A stretch of 64,000 bases of DNA from Methanobacteriota archaeon (GCA_029547605.1 JAKPPB010000063.1:62001-126000); one strand, 5' to 3'; positions 27,325 to 37,464 are shown, numbered from the stretch's first letter. Notes: a model not told the origin generated them from the letters alone. Translations and numbers: made by a program.

Positions 27325-28077
27325 TCACATGGGAACAAGCCCTGGTTCGTCCTCCCGGTAGAGCCTGACCACGTCACCGATGACGATGATTGCCGGGGGC
27401 CGTACATTCCGCGACTTCGAAAGGTCTGCAATTGTCCGAAGCGTCCCGACAGTAACCCGCTGGTCTGGGCGAAGGCCCCGTTCAATGATGGCAACAGGAG
27501 TATCGGGGTCCTTGCCATGATCGACAAGGCTTCGTGTGATATCGGGGATGTTCTTCACCCCCATAAGGATGACAAGCGTGCCGGGATTCCCCGCGAGGTT
27601 CTCCCAGTCGAGGCCGGACTCTGCCTTCCCGGGCTCCTCGTGGCCGGTAAGGATAGTCACCTGCGAAGCATATTTCCGGTGGGTGAGCGGGATTCCCACC
27701 GCGCCTGGGACCGCAAGCGCGCTCGTGACTCCTGAGACGAGCTCGACCGGGATCCCATGCTCCCTCATCACCTCGAGCTCCTCGCCGCCCCTTCCGAAGA
27801 GGAAGGGATCGCCGCCTTTCAAACGCACGACCTTCTTCCCTTCTCTTGCCTTTGTGACCATCAGGGCTTCGATGTCGTCCTGTTCGAGAGTGTGCTTTCC
27901 GCCGAACTTCCCGCAGTCGATCTTCTCGGCTCTTTCCGGGAGGGTTGCCAGGACATCTTCGCCGGGGAGCTGGTCGTAGAGGATTACGTCTGCCTGGTCT
28001 ATGACTTCGCGTGCCCGCAGGGTGAGGAGCCCGAGTCCCCCCGGGCCGGAACCCACAAGATATACCTTTCCCGTCAT
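27325..28077 (-). CDS. cobA: Uroporphyrinogen-III C-methyltransferase (SUMT)
   Basis: 250 residues: VYLVGSGPGGLGLLTLRARE, LYDQLPGEDVL, VVRLKGGDPFLFGRGGEELE and VSGVTSALAVPGAVGIPLTH are diagnostic of CobA. It methylates uroporphyrinogen III twice to precorrin-2, the branch point to siroheme, F430 and cobamides. There is no fused HemD domain. The ATG overlaps the hemC stop (ATGA). Confidence 0.93.
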   Translation of the reverse strand: MTGKVYLVGSGPGGLGLLTLRAREVIDQADVILYDQLPGEDVLATLPERAEKIDCGKFGGKHTLEQDDIEALMVTKAREGKKVVRLKGGDPFLFGRGGEELEVMREHGIPVELVSGVTSALAVPGAVGIPLTHRKYASQVTILTGHEEPGKAESGLDWENLAGNPGTLVILMGVKNIPDITRSLVDHGKDPDTPVAIIERGLRPDQRVTVGTLRTIADLSKSRNVRPPAIIVIGDVVRLYREDEPGLVPM

Positions 28078-28958
28078 TCTTTCAGCCCCAGTCTCATGTA
28101 TGCCTCCTGTATCAGGTGAAACGCATCTCTTCTGAGCAGTTGCCCGAACTTGCGGGCATCGTCCTCTGACGAGAGGTACCCTTCCCTCCTCACTCTCCTG
28201 CACCCGTCGAGCGAGAGGATCTCTGCCCTGATATGCCTTGCCCTGCAATATATACCCTGTGGGGTGAAACACCCGCCTCCCACCTCTTCCATCACCACGC
28301 GCTCGAACGTAACGTCCCTCCGGGTTTCCGGATGATCCAGCGAGTGCGCGAGTAGAGCTGCCTCATCTCCCTCCCGGCTGACGACGGCAATTGTCCCCTG
28401 GTTCGGGGATGGTATGTACATCTCTGGAGCAAGCCGCGTTCCCCGGACGCAGAGCCCGAGCCTCTGGAGCCCCGCCTCTGCCAGCACGACAGCGTCGTAT
28501 GTTCCTTCCCGGAGTTTCCTGAGGCGGGTATCCACGTTCCCGCGGAGCGGCTCGATCCTCCATTCAGGATGGTGCATGAGCAGCTGGGCCTTCCTCCTTG
28601 TACTCGATGTCCCGATACTCCTGATCTTCTGGAACTGTGGTACGTGCACAAGGAAATCGGCGGGTGAGTCTCTCGGGAGTATCGCGCACGTCACGAGCCC
28701 TTGAGGTCTCTTTGCGGGGATATCCTTCATGCTGTGCACCGCTGCATCGATCCTCCCCTCGAGGATCGCGTCATCAAGTGCACGGACAAAGACCCCCTGC
28801 CCCCCGATCTCGTGCAGCGGGACTCCCGTCGCGGTGTCGCCGTGCGTGGTGATGATCACTCTCTTTGATTCTACCCCCGCATCTTCCAGGAGAGAGATAA
28901 CCCTGTCTGCCTGGGCAAGTGCGAGCGCACTCCCCCTGGTCCCTATTTTGAGAGGCAT
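28074..28958 (-). CDS. hemC: Porphobilinogen deaminase HemC
   Basis: 294 residues. [45 protein letters not shown] and [20 protein letters not shown] match HemC; the dipyrromethane cofactor Cys is in [11 protein letters not shown] near residue 230. It polymerises four porphobilinogens to hydroxymethylbilane. Its start overlaps hemL by 16 bases. Confidence 0.93.
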   Translation of the reverse strand: MPLKIGTRGSALALAQADRVISLLEDAGVESKRVIITTHGDTATGVPLHEIGGQGVFVRALDDAILEGRIDAAVHSMKDIPAKRPQGLVTCAILPRDSPADFLVHVPQFQKIRSIGTSSTRRKAQLLMHHPEWRIEPLRGNVDTRLRKLREGTYDAVVLAEAGLQRLGLCVRGTRLAPEMYIPSPNQGTIAVVSREGDEAALLAHSLDHPETRRDVTFERVVMEEVGGGCFTPQGIYCRARHIRAEILSLDGCRRVRREGYLSSEDDARKFGQLLRRDAFHLIQEAYMRLGLKE

Positions 28959-30190
28959 GCCCTGTACGCCGTGCAGATAGCATCGATGTCCTGGTCGCTG
29001 TGCGCCGCAGAGAGGAAGTTGGTCTCGAACTGTGAAGGTGGCAGGAATATCCCCTGCCTGAGCATCTTCTCCCAGAAATCACGGAAGGCGGCGGTATCAC
29101 ACTCCTTTGCCTCGACGTAGTCTCTCGGGGGGGTTCTTCGGAAGAAGAACTTGAACATCGACCCAAGGGTGACCATGGCGCCGCAGCGTGCTCCGGCTGC
29201 GGCCTCGGCGATTACTTCTGTCTTCTCTTCAAGCATCCGGTAAATCCCACGGTTTACATGGAGCCATTCGACCATCGCCTTGCCCGCAGCAAGCGAGAGC
29301 GGGTTGCCAGAGAAGGTCCCTGCGTTGTAGACAGGTCCGGCAGGCGCGACCATCTCCATGATCTCTCTCCTTCCCCCGAATGCACCGATGGGAAGACCCC
29401 CGCCGATGACCTTCCCGAGCGTCGTGATGTCAGGAATGACCCCGAAACGGACCTGTGCGCCCCCGATCCCCACCCTGTACCCGGTAATCACCTCATCAAA
29501 GATGAGGAGAACATCGTGGGCCCTCGTGATCTCGCGGACTCCGGTAAGGTATCCCTTTTCCGGAAGGATGGGTCCAATATTTCCCATCACCGGCTCGAGG
29601 ATGAAGGCGGCGATATCACTGTTCCGGGAGAGGAGGTCTTCGAGCGCGTCAAGGTCGTTGTAGGGGACCTGCCGGGTGCGTGCGGCGACTTCGGGGAGCA
29701 CACCAGCCGAGTCCGGAATGCCAAGGGTCGTGGCCCCGGACCCGGCCTGAACCAGCACGCCATCATGGGCGCCATGGAACCCCCCCTCTACCTTTACGAT
29801 CTCATTCTTCCCGGAGAATCCTCTGGCCAGCCGGATCGCGGCCATCGTGGCCTCGGAGCCACTCGAGACGAACCGTATCATTTCGAGGCCAGGGTGGTCC
29901 CTGACAAGGAGGGAGGCATACTCGGGCTCAAGGGGGGTGGGAGTCCCGTAAAGCCACCCTTTTTCCAGCTGTGCCTCTATAGCGGCCCGGATTGCCGGGT
30001 GAGAATGGCCGAGAAGCAGCGGGCCGTATGCCATGCAGCAGTCAATCAGCTCCTCCCCGTCAACGGTCCTGATCCTCGATCCGGAAGCCTCGCGTGTGTA
30101 GAAAGGGTACGGCCTGATCGCGCGGACAGGACTGCTCACTCCTCCCGGCATCAGTTTCCGCGCCTCCTGGAAAAACTCAATGCTCTCCAT
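28943..30190 (-). CDS. hemL: Glutamate-1-semialdehyde 2,1-aminomutase HemL
   Basis: 415 residues, PLP fold type [20 protein letters not shown] at the N-terminus, [34 protein letters not shown] and the PLP Lys in [19 protein letters not shown] are present. It makes 5-aminolevulinate in the C5 pathway used by archaea. ATG 30190 overlaps the hemB 3' end by 14 bases. Confidence 0.94.
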   Translation of the reverse strand: MESIEFFQEARKLMPGGVSSPVRAIRPYPFYTREASGSRIRTVDGEELIDCCMAYGPLLLGHSHPAIRAAIEAQLEKGWLYGTPTPLEPEYASLLVRDHPGLEMIRFVSSGSEATMAAIRLARGFSGKNEIVKVEGGFHGAHDGVLVQAGSGATTLGIPDSAGVLPEVAARTRQVPYNDLDALEDLLSRNSDIAAFILEPVMGNIGPILPEKGYLTGVREITRAHDVLLIFDEVITGYRVGIGGAQVRFGVIPDITTLGKVIGGGLPIGAFGGRREIMEMVAPAGPVYNAGTFSGNPLSLAAGKAMVEWLHVNRGIYRMLEEKTEVIAEAAAGARCGAMVTLGSMFKFFFRRTPPRDYVEAKECDTAAFRDFWEKMLRQGIFLPPSQFETNFLSAAHSDQDIDAICTAYRACLSK

Positions 30191-31142
30191 CGAGCCATCC
30201 CGCGATGTCGCGTGCAAAGTAAGTGATGATGAGGTCCGCCCCGGCACGCTTGATGCAGGTGAGACTCTCTATCACTACCTCTTTCTCTTTTATCAATCCC
30301 TTTTCGGCGGCGGCTTTTATCATGGCATACTCACCGCTCACCTGGTATGCCGCGACCGGAATGCCGAGTGTGCGTATCTCTGCCAGGATGTCAAGGTAGA
30401 ACCCTGCAGGTTTTACCATAAGGATATCTGCCCCCTCGTCCAGGTCAAGCATCGACTCCATGACTGCTTCACGGGTGTTTCCGGGATGGACCTGGTAGGT
30501 GGTCCGATCCCCGAACTGGAAGCCCGAGTCCGCCGCTTCCCTGAATGGCCCGTAGAGTGCGCTCGCGAACTTGGTCGAATATGACATGATCAGGACGTCT
30601 TCGAACCCCTCCCTGTCAAGGGCGTGGCGAATCGACCGGACCACCCCGTCAAGCATGCAGGAGGGTGCGACCACATCCGCCCCGCTCGCTGCATGGCTCA
30701 AAGCGATGCGATCCATAACGTCGAGCGAGGGGTCATTCAGGAGATCGATTCCTGAATGGGTGTCGCCCACGATGCCGCAGTGTCCGTGGTCAGTATATTC
30801 GCAGGCACACACATCCGTGATCACCACCATCCCCGGGACCGAATTCTTTATCGACCTTATACCACGCTGAACCACCCCATCCGGATCGTACGCACTGGAT
30901 GCCTGTGCATCCTTCTCCTTCGGTATTCCAAAGAGCAAAACGGCCCTGATCCCTGTGTCCCAGAGATCCCTCGCGACTGACTCTACTTCGCGTGGAGGGT
31001 AACGGAACTGTCCCGGCATGGAAGGAATCGCCCTCCTCGATGACGCGGTCTCGTCGATGAACAGGGGGGCAACGAGGTCTGTCTTCTGCAGCACCTGTTC
31101 CCTGAGGAGGGGCTGAATAATTCTTTTCCTGAGTCTTCTCAT
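30177..31142 (-). CDS. hemB: Delta-aminolevulinic acid dehydratase HemB
   Basis: 321 residues. The zinc-site motif [14 protein letters not shown] is intact, and the two active-site Lys regions appear as [18 protein letters not shown] and [13 protein letters not shown]. It condenses two aminolevulinates to porphobilinogen. ATG 31142 overlaps the hemA stop by four bases. Confidence 0.95.
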   Translation of the reverse strand: MRRLRKRIIQPLLREQVLQKTDLVAPLFIDETASSRRAIPSMPGQFRYPPREVESVARDLWDTGIRAVLLFGIPKEKDAQASSAYDPDGVVQRGIRSIKNSVPGMVVITDVCACEYTDHGHCGIVGDTHSGIDLLNDPSLDVMDRIALSHAASGADVVAPSCMLDGVVRSIRHALDREGFEDVLIMSYSTKFASALYGPFREAADSGFQFGDRTTYQVHPGNTREAVMESMLDLDEGADILMVKPAGFYLDILAEIRTLGIPVAAYQVSGEYAMIKAAAEKGLIKEKEVVIESLTCIKRAGADLIITYFARDIAGWLDGEH

Positions 31143-32422
31143 TCTTCTTTGCGGAAACACAGATTCTCACCTCTGGTGATGGCAGATACCAGCGATTCAG
31201 CTGACTCGAGTTCGCCCATCTCTGCGCAGTGGCGGATGGAGACAGTCACATCCGAGAGGATCTTCTTTACGAGCACCCTGGAGAGGTCGTCGATGACCTC
31301 CCTTGCCCTGGGGTCTCCTCCCCCCAGCCTGGCAAGTGCCCTGTCGCGCTCCCTGAGACGTATTGCCTCCGCCCAGGTATGCAGTGTGGCCAGGGTATCG
31401 TCAGCAGCCCTGCTGTTGAGGAGCCTTATGAAATGGAGCAGCTCACCATCCAGAAATTCCCTCGCTCTCTCGGCTTCCGTCCTCCTGGCATGCATTGTCA
31501 TCTCGTTGATCCTCCGGAGGTTGTCAATGGAGAAGAGGGAGATCCCCGCGATTGCATCCGCACCCTCCTCGACGTCTCTTGGTTGGGCGATGTCGATCAG
31601 GATGAGGGGCCGGGGTGTGTTGTCGTGAGGCCAGCAGCGGGCCTTCATCACGTCCCGGAGGGTATTGCAGTGGATGACCGGGTGCGGTGCAGAGGTGCAT
31701 GATATGACCACGTCTGACTGGACCATGTAGCGGGGCAGGTCGTCGAGCCTCACCGCCCTGCCCCCTATCTTCTTTGCAAGTATCTCGGCCCGGGAATAGG
31801 TCCTGTTTGCGACATAGATGGCAGTGAGGTCCTTTGCGGCAAGTGCCTGTGCAACCAGCATTCCCATCTCTCCTGACCCGATCACGAGGATGTGCTTTCC
31901 CTGGAGCGAGCCGAGCTGCTCTTCCGCAAGCAGCACTGCAGCAGAACCGATCGATACGGCACCCCTGTTGATCTGCGTCCTCCTCCTCGCCTCTATCCCT
32001 GCGTGGACCGCCTTGTTGATGCAGAGCTCGAGCACTGGGCTTGCGCAACCTGCGTCCTTCGACTGCTGGAGGGCCTTCTTGAGCTGGCCGAGGATCTGGT
32101 CCTCCCCCACGATCATCGAATCGATCCCGCAGGCAAGCTCGAGGAGGTGGCGCATGGCCTCCACCCCACTGCAGATCGAAAAATCCCCCCGCCCTTCTTC
32201 CTGGAGGAAGGCTGCCAATGTCTCGGCTTCTCCATGGACAAATATCTCCACGCGGTTGCAGGTCTGGAGGAGCATCACCCCGCGGAACCGCTCACGGGCT
32301 TTTCCCAGGAATGCCTCCTCATCAGGGTACCTCGCCTGCTCGAGTACGTCCACCGTTGCAGTGTGGTGGCTGACACCCGCGATGGCAAGTGGAGTGAGGA
32401 GGCAGGACGGGGCCATGTTCAT
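31139..32422 (-). CDS. hemA: Glutamyl-tRNA reductase HemA
   Basis: 427 residues. The catalytic Cys55 lies in LLQTCNRVEIF; ACGIDSMIVGEDQILGQLKK and the NADPH-binding VIGSGEMGMLVAQALAAKDL follow, with a C-terminal dimerisation helix region. It commits glutamyl-tRNA to tetrapyrroles. ATG 32422 has GGAGGTA seven bases upstream; the start overlaps sirC by four bases. Confidence 0.95.
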   Translation of the reverse strand: MNMAPSCLLTPLAIAGVSHHTATVDVLEQARYPDEEAFLGKARERFRGVMLLQTCNRVEIFVHGEAETLAAFLQEEGRGDFSICSGVEAMRHLLELACGIDSMIVGEDQILGQLKKALQQSKDAGCASPVLELCINKAVHAGIEARRRTQINRGAVSIGSAAVLLAEEQLGSLQGKHILVIGSGEMGMLVAQALAAKDLTAIYVANRTYSRAEILAKKIGGRAVRLDDLPRYMVQSDVVISCTSAPHPVIHCNTLRDVMKARCWPHDNTPRPLILIDIAQPRDVEEGADAIAGISLFSIDNLRRINEMTMHARRTEAERAREFLDGELLHFIRLLNSRAADDTLATLHTWAEAIRLRERDRALARLGGGDPRAREVIDDLSRVLVKKILSDVTVSIRHCAEMGELESAESLVSAITRGENLCFRKEE

Positions 32423-33042
32423 TGCAGGTACCTCCGGGCAATAAGGGACCAGGCGGCTGTCTCGCCCGCGTGAAGGGCCCTCCAGACCTCTCTGTCCATA
32501 AGCACTTTCCACAGCACATCCTTTCTTGCTTCCGTGTCAGGCTGGCACTCTTTTAAGTATGCCCGAAGCCGCTCCTGAAGGGCGATCATCCGGTCGAGGT
32601 CAGGGAGAGACTTCTCAAGGAACTCGCGGAGGAAACGGGAGATCGCCGGGCTCGATCCCCCGGTGCTTACGGCCAGCAGGAACCGCTCCCCCTTCACCAC
32701 AGAGGGGATCAGGAGGTCACCGGAAATTCCTTCGGCATTATTGAAGAGGATTCCCCTTTCCTGGCACAACTCACCGATGCGGTTATTCAGTTCCCGATCC
32801 GGGGTTGCCGCAACCGCGAGAAACGCTCCCTTAAGGAGGGAAGGGAGGCGCTCGTCTCCGGCGCCATGAAGGTCAATGAGCTCCTTCTCGACATCCAGCC
32901 CTGAAAATGCAGGGGAGAACGATCTGCTGTAGACATGCACCTTCGCTTCGGGAGCAAAGTATGCAGCTTTCCGGGCTCCCACATCACCACCTCCGAAGAT
33001 CACCACAGTCTTTTTGGAAAATTCCACCAGGAGGGGGATCAT
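32419..33042 (-). CDS. sirC: Precorrin-2 dehydrogenase / sirohydrochlorin ferrochelatase-like
   Basis: 207 residues, the size of the NAD-dependent Met8p/CysG N-terminal module. IFGGGDVGARKAAYF is the Rossmann loop; AVAATPDRELNNRIGELC, GILFNNAEGISGDLLIPSVV and LAVSTGGSSPAISRFLREFL are typical. It oxidises precorrin-2 to sirohydrochlorin, needed for siroheme, F430 and cobamide. First gene of the hem operon. Confidence 0.9.
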   Translation of the reverse strand: MIPLLVEFSKKTVVIFGGGDVGARKAAYFAPEAKVHVYSRSFSPAFSGLDVEKELIDLHGAGDERLPSLLKGAFLAVAATPDRELNNRIGELCQERGILFNNAEGISGDLLIPSVVKGERFLLAVSTGGSSPAISRFLREFLEKSLPDLDRMIALQERLRAYLKECQPDTEARKDVLWKVLMDREVWRALHAGETAAWSLIARRYLQ

Positions 33043-33326
33043 TGTTATAGATCTACCCTGTCTTTTTTAATTAAGATGTTGGAATCGGGATGAAAATTGT
33101 ACTTCGGGAGGTCGGCTGATTTTCCTTTCGCAGGTACCTAGAAGGAAAGTTCAAGTCCCATGAGATGGAACAGAGACCATCTCTGGCCCCGCCGGAAGAT
33201 ATCCATCGCAGGAGAGATTCCACAGGGATATGCCGTTCATACATGAGGAGAGGCATCATACGCCAGTTTTACCGGGAATTCGATACCCTTATTAGAGATT
33301 ACCTCATATTGTGTAGAGCAAAAATT
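33043..33326. other. Intergenic region: hem operon promoter and tRNA promoter
   Basis: 284 bases. On the minus strand CTTAATTAAAAAAGA (about 33061-33075) is a good TATA-like sequence 20-30 bases before sirC, implying a nearly leaderless transcript. On the plus strand CTTATTAGAGATT (33290-33302) could be the tRNA promoter. Short open frames here are not convincing. Confidence 0.4.
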
Positions 33327-33398
33327 GCGCCGATAGTGTAGTGGTTATCACTAGGCGTTGCCAACGCCTAAACCCGGGTTCGAGTCCCGGTCGGCGCA
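33327..33398 (+). tRNA. tRNA-Gly (GCC)
   Basis: A complete 72-base cloverleaf: acceptor arms GCGCCGA (33327-33333) and TCGGCGC (33391-33397) with discriminator A; anticodon stem AGGCG/CGCCT around loop TTGCCAA, anticodon GCC; T arm CCGGG/CCCGG with TTCGAGT. No intron. CCA is not encoded. Confidence 0.96.
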
Positions 33399-33914
33399 TC
33401 TTCTTCTGCAGTCTCTGTATCATTCAAGTCTTCTCGTGTTCTCAACAGGCATCAGTGAGAGGCTGGATCCTCCCAGATGGAATCTCATTGCAGGAATTTT
33501 TCCCGTGCTCGTCAGTGAAAAGAGGAGCATTTCAGCATGTCCCATGGAATGTACACGACATGAAAGGGGGACAGCTCATTGTCTCACTTGCGTGGACTGC
33601 CGGCAGGAATCTATTGTGCACCCGAACACGGGGTCTTCCGCCTGTCCTTCATCTCTTTTATGCGAGTATCGGGACAAGGATCCTTCTCATGGCCAGCAGA
33701 ATGGAGAGTTTTTTTCCTCCTCGCTGTTTTGTGCGTGGAGACTGAATCGAGGTTGTTATCTGCATACCAATTCAGTCACTGAATCGCCGCCGGGGCGTCC
33801 TTTTGGGGCGGCGGTGCCCATCGCATATGGGGGTGTGAGATTGAACAGCCCGCACAAAGTGTATCCGATTCATCATATCCTACGCACACCAGATAGCGAA
33901 GAGCCATTTTTTTG
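33399..33914. other. 516-base interval without a confident gene
   Basis: The interval lies between tRNA-Gly and the end of the META gene. Codon choice in the open frames is unlike the GC-rich neighbours. T runs occur at about 33702-33709 and 33907-33913. The right half contains several perfect inverted repeats, listed separately. A Cys-rich frame from 33544 was considered and not accepted. Confidence 0.5.
33743..33872. repeat. Cluster of inverted repeats, possible structured RNA
   Basis: TGAATCG (33743-33749) can pair with CGATTCA (33866-33872) and closes a region holding ATTCAG/CTGAAT (33770-33775 / 33779-33784, three-base loop) and CGCCGCC/GGCGGCG (33785-33791 / 33807-33813). The plus strand meets a seven-T run at 33907. 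This looks like a multi-stem RNA, but no known RNA family is recognised; it could also be the 3' untranslated region of the minus-strand META gene. Confidence 0.35.
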
Positions 33915-34870
33915 TCAGCACCGGGTTTCAAACTCCAGGAGGGTCTCACCCTGATCGTTCACCAGGATGAGCAAATCATCGCCCGGCACATACGCGTCCA
34001 CCTCTTTCATTCGCTTAAAGAAGAGGCGTTCCTGTTCCCTCATGGTCTCGTTCCTGCACCACGTATCGGTCACGAGGGGGCTTTCTATCCGGGTGGCAGC
34101 GCCGCTGACATGAGCCGGCGCAACATAGGAGTTGCAACCTGAAAACCAGAGACTCTCCCTTCTCCAAACCTTGCGGTCACAAGAACCCCATGGGGGAGCA
34201 TGATGATCGACCCCCGATCATCCCTCAAAGCAGTCAGGTACCAGGTCTCCCGGAAGATATATGATACATCTTCAGGGATGGCCTCCTTCCTGAAGAGCAG
34301 GACCGTCCTCCCTTTGCCGTCGGAGAGGGATAAAAAGTCCCCCTCGACTCTGTACGTGTTCGCCTTCCCGAGATCGACAAGGTACATCGATTCCTGGGAA
34401 AGCACTCCGGAAGGAGTATTGCAGACGGCATTCGTCCGTTGCGGGAAGTCAATCGAGACCCGGGTGGATGAAGCCTCGTATCGCGCCCAGTACTGGTTGC
34501 AACCGGAGATCCCATGTACAATGCCTTCGCGCTCGAAGCGGGCAGTAACGATGCTGCCAGGGATAATGCTCTCCTGTGCGAGCCTCCCGCTGTCATAGGC
34601 AACGAGTTCCCATGTGATCCCCGAGATGGGAAGCGTACCCTCTCGCCAGAGTGCGGGGTTGACGGGGGAGGAGTTCCTTCCGTGTTCATCCATCCCCGGG
34701 CCGGGAGACAGCGTGAGGCACCCGGAGAGGACACCTGTGAGGACAAGGACCATGGCGAAGGTGGTCCCTGTACCCAGTCTCGAAACCCCGTTCCCGCAAA
34801 CTTCTTGGGATCGCTTACCTGCCCGGATCCGTGGTGCAGGGATCATCGGTGCTCGCTTATCTTGTGCCAT
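33915..34870 (-). pseudogene. Lipoprotein with tandem META domains, interrupted by a one-base frameshift
   Basis: The first frame (stop at 34085) has a signal peptide with lipobox LSGC and one complete META/HslJ-like domain (ITWELVAYDSG, ISGCNQYWARYEA, TNAVCNT, LLF). A second META domain begins (WYLTALRDDRGSI to GRVSGF) and is cut at a TTTT run (34142-34145). Adding one base restores SGCNSYVAPAHVSGAATRI, then DTWCRNETMREQERLFF and LLEFETRC, ending at 33915. The restored second domain is full length, so this is a recent mutation, a sequence error, or frameshift decoding. ATG 34870 is the assumed start. META domains are cell-envelope modules of unknown mechanism. Confidence 0.8.
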
Positions 34871-34895
34871 GACAACTGCACCGGCGGACCACTCT

Positions 34896-35495
34896 TCACG
34901 CCCTCTTCTCCCGCATCTTCTGGATGTAGTCATCAAGCGATATTCCGGTCGCCCTCAGGAGGTCCCTGTGACCGGCCCCTCCCGTCGATTCGGCATCTTT
35001 CAAGGCATTCCGGGCAGCCTCGGCATAATTCTGTGCAAGGCCAAACTGAAGGTCCATTTCCGCTCCCGCGGCATCGGCCGTGTTTCCCGCGATCTTGCGT
35101 ATCGAGGAGAGATACTTAAGGTATTCATTTCTCGCATACTCCTTCTCTCTCTCCTGGAAAGGTGTGATCTTGATCATGGAAGTGTGGTAAGCGTCGGCAG
35201 TAGCCTTCAGATCAAGCGCAGAGGATCGTAGCTCACTTGCCAGGTATGGGGCGTTCCTGGTCGCGGCGCCAACCGGGAAATGACGGTTCATCCGTTCAAG
35301 CGCGGCCGCGATATCCGATTGAGCGGTATCGTACAGGGAGAGGAACACCGCATCGCCTGTCTTGTGTGCCCCCATCGCAGCAGTGGGGCCCGCTGGAGGA
35401 GGAGTAGAGGCGGAGGGGACCATGCATCCTGCTGCGGCCACAATCAGGACAGCGAAGGTGAGAAGGACTATCTGGGGTCGGATATGAATTCGCAT
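34896..35495 (-). CDS. Predicted lipoprotein, unknown function
   Basis: 199 residues. MRIHIRPQ then hydrophobic IVLLTFAVLIVAAAGC gives a lipoprotein signal with lipobox AAGC. A Pro/Ala/Ser-rich linker (SASTPPPAGPTAAMG) leads into a mostly helical domain with charged heptad-like segments (ALERMNRHF, PFQEREKEYARNEYLKYL, AQNYAEAARNALKDAES). Not recognised. It lies 25 bases before the META lipoprotein on the same strand, probably one transcript. Confidence 0.68.
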   Translation of the reverse strand: MRIHIRPQIVLLTFAVLIVAAAGCMVPSASTPPPAGPTAAMGAHKTGDAVFLSLYDTAQSDIAAALERMNRHFPVGAATRNAPYLASELRSSALDLKATADAYHTSMIKITPFQEREKEYARNEYLKYLSSIRKIAGNTADAAGAEMDLQFGLAQNYAEAARNALKDAESTGGAGHRDLLRATGISLDDYIQKMREKRA

Positions 35496-35669
35496 GACGT
35501 ACTCTCTTGCACAGGGGCATTCATAGTAATTTTGATGGGATATGAGAAGCGAAATTATGCAGGTGTCATATCGAGAGCCTGCTTTCACCTCTTTGGCGTG
35601 TCGGACTCAAGGGCCGATCTTTACTGCGTACATTGAGCGCCGGTCAGGCAAGGCAGGTTGAACAGACGA

Positions 35670-37439
35670 ATGAAAATACGCAGAACTGTTATATACGCTA
35701 TTCTCATCCTGGTATTTGCCATTGGTGCGGCAATCTTTGCCGGCATGCAGTTCGTGATGATCCCTGCCATTGCGCAGATCGAGTCAAGGGAGGCATCAGA
35801 GAGCGTGCTTCGGACGGTCCGGGTTGTGGAGAACGATCTGGTCTCACTTGAAGGAACAGCACTGGATTGGAGCAAATGGGATGATACCTACTTTTTTGCA
35901 CAGGACCGCGATGGAAAATATATCGAAAATAACCTTATGGACACTACTTTCACGAGCCTGCAACTCAACCTCATGCTGTATTATGACCTCAACGGGACGC
36001 TTTTTTATGGAAAAGGATACGATTTTCGCGAATCCCGGGAGATTGGAATTCCGCAGGCGCTCACAGTCAACCCTGGAAAAGGGATTCTTGATGAAATTTA
36101 CAGGAACGGAGGCGATGAAGATGCCAGAATCAGCGGGATCATCAGCCTTCCTGAAGGGCTGCTTCTCCTCTCTGTAGATCCAATAATGAGGAGCGATTCC
36201 AAGGGGCCTGTGGCAGGCTATCTCTGTATCGGACGGTACCTTGGTGATACAGAGGTCGCAAGGATCGCATACCTGACTTCCACAAACCTCTCGATCATCA
36301 GTGCATCGGAGAGAGAGACTGCACATGATATTATCCAGGAACGCATAGGGAGACAGGAGAAATTCCCCGGTGTGAGTATTTCGCCAGATGGGAACACCAT
36401 CACCGCCATTATGGTGGTTGAGGATATTTACGGGATGCCCGCAGCCGTATTCCGGGTTGAAAGTCCGAGGGCAACACACCGGATTGCGATGGAGAACCTG
36501 CTCCTCTTCATGTACCTCATCGCCGCAATAGGGTGCACCAGCGTCCTTGCAGTCATTTATATAATTGACCAGAGATTCCTCTCAAGGCTCTCCCACCTTG
36601 AGCAGAAGATGAAGGGGATCGCTGACACGCAGGATTTTTCAGCCCGAACCCGTCTTTCAGGTGACGATGAACTCTCCAGCCTCTCTTCGATGATTGACCG
36701 TACCCTTGATGCGCTTGAAGAACATATTACCGCGGAGCGTGCCGCGAGGGAGAGTGCGAGGATAGCAAACGAGAAGCTGGTCCTGCTGTCGAAGATCACG
36801 CGCCACGATATTTTGAACCAGATTACAGTGATCAGGGGTTTTGCAGACCTCTCCCGCGATTCACTGCCTTCCGACTCACCGGTGACCCCGTTCATCAACC
36901 GCATCAGTTCCGCGTCTGCGGCAATAGAAGAGCAGCTGGCATTCACACGGGAGTACGAGTTGGGCGGGGACCATGCGAAGCCGGCGTGGTTCAACATCCA
37001 TGATCTCGCCTCCGGCATCGTGAGGAAGATGCCGCTGGGTGAAATCGATGTGGACATCGATACTGGGGATCTCGAGATATATTCCGATCCGCTCCTCGAG
37101 AGAGTGATATTCAACCTGGTGGACAATTCACTCAGTCATGGAGAGAAGGTGACCAGGATCCGGTTTACATTCCATGAAGAGGAGGGTTCAGGCGTCCTTG
37201 TATACGAGGACGACGGAATAGGAATTCCCTCTCACCAGAAGGGCCTGGTCTTCGAGCAGGGATTCGGAAGGAAACGCGGCCTTGGCCTGTTCCTGACGAG
37301 GGGAATACTGTCAGTGACGGGTATAAAAATATCAGAAACCGGAGTCCCGGGAGAAGGCGCACGCTTCGAGATCCGGGTTCCGAAAGGGATGTACAGGTTC
37401 CGCAACGCCCGGGACCAGGATCCCAATCGGACAGGCTAA
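35670..37439 (+). CDS. CHASE4-HAMP sensor histidine kinase
   Basis: About 589 residues. TM1 (VIYAILILVFAIGAAIFAGM) is followed by an extracytoplasmic CHASE4 sensor with the signature ALDWSKWDDTYFF; TM2 is LLLFMYLIAAIGCTSVLAVI. A HAMP segment and a coiled coil lead to the phosphoacceptor motif TRHDILNQITVIRGF (His379) and a HATPase_c domain with NLVDNSLSHGE and YEDDGIGIP, then GLGLFLTRGILSVTG. It should autophosphorylate on an external signal; no response regulator is adjacent. A TTG at 35658 is an alternative start. Confidence 0.88.
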   Translation: MKIRRTVIYAILILVFAIGAAIFAGMQFVMIPAIAQIESREASESVLRTVRVVENDLVSLEGTALDWSKWDDTYFFAQDRDGKYIENNLMDTTFTSLQLNLMLYYDLNGTLFYGKGYDFRESREIGIPQALTVNPGKGILDEIYRNGGDEDARISGIISLPEGLLLLSVDPIMRSDSKGPVAGYLCIGRYLGDTEVARIAYLTSTNLSIISASERETAHDIIQERIGRQEKFPGVSISPDGNTITAIMVVEDIYGMPAAVFRVESPRATHRIAMENLLLFMYLIAAIGCTSVLAVIYIIDQRFLSRLSHLEQKMKGIADTQDFSARTRLSGDDELSSLSSMIDRTLDALEEHITAERAARESARIANEKLVLLSKITRHDILNQITVIRGFADLSRDSLPSDSPVTPFINRISSASAAIEEQLAFTREYELGGDHAKPAWFNIHDLASGIVRKMPLGEIDVDIDTGDLEIYSDPLLERVIFNLVDNSLSHGEKVTRIRFTFHEEEGSGVLVYEDDGIGIPSHQKGLVFEQGFGRKRGLGLFLTRGILSVTGIKISETGVPGEGARFEIRVPKGMYRFRNARDQDPNRTG

Positions 37440-37464
37440 AAACAGGAGGTGGGGAAAGGAGGGA

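Noticed and set aside
33071-33259. 62-residue minus-strand open frame upstream of the hem operon
   Set aside because: No ribosome site, no recognisable motif, and it overlaps the promoter region of sirC.
33544-33954. Cys-rich 137-codon open frame (MECTRHERG..., several Cys-x-x-Cys pairs)
   Set aside because: Third-base composition is unlike neighbouring genes, there is no ribosome site, the frame extends back through the tRNA and forward into the META gene, and the region is full of inverted repeats.
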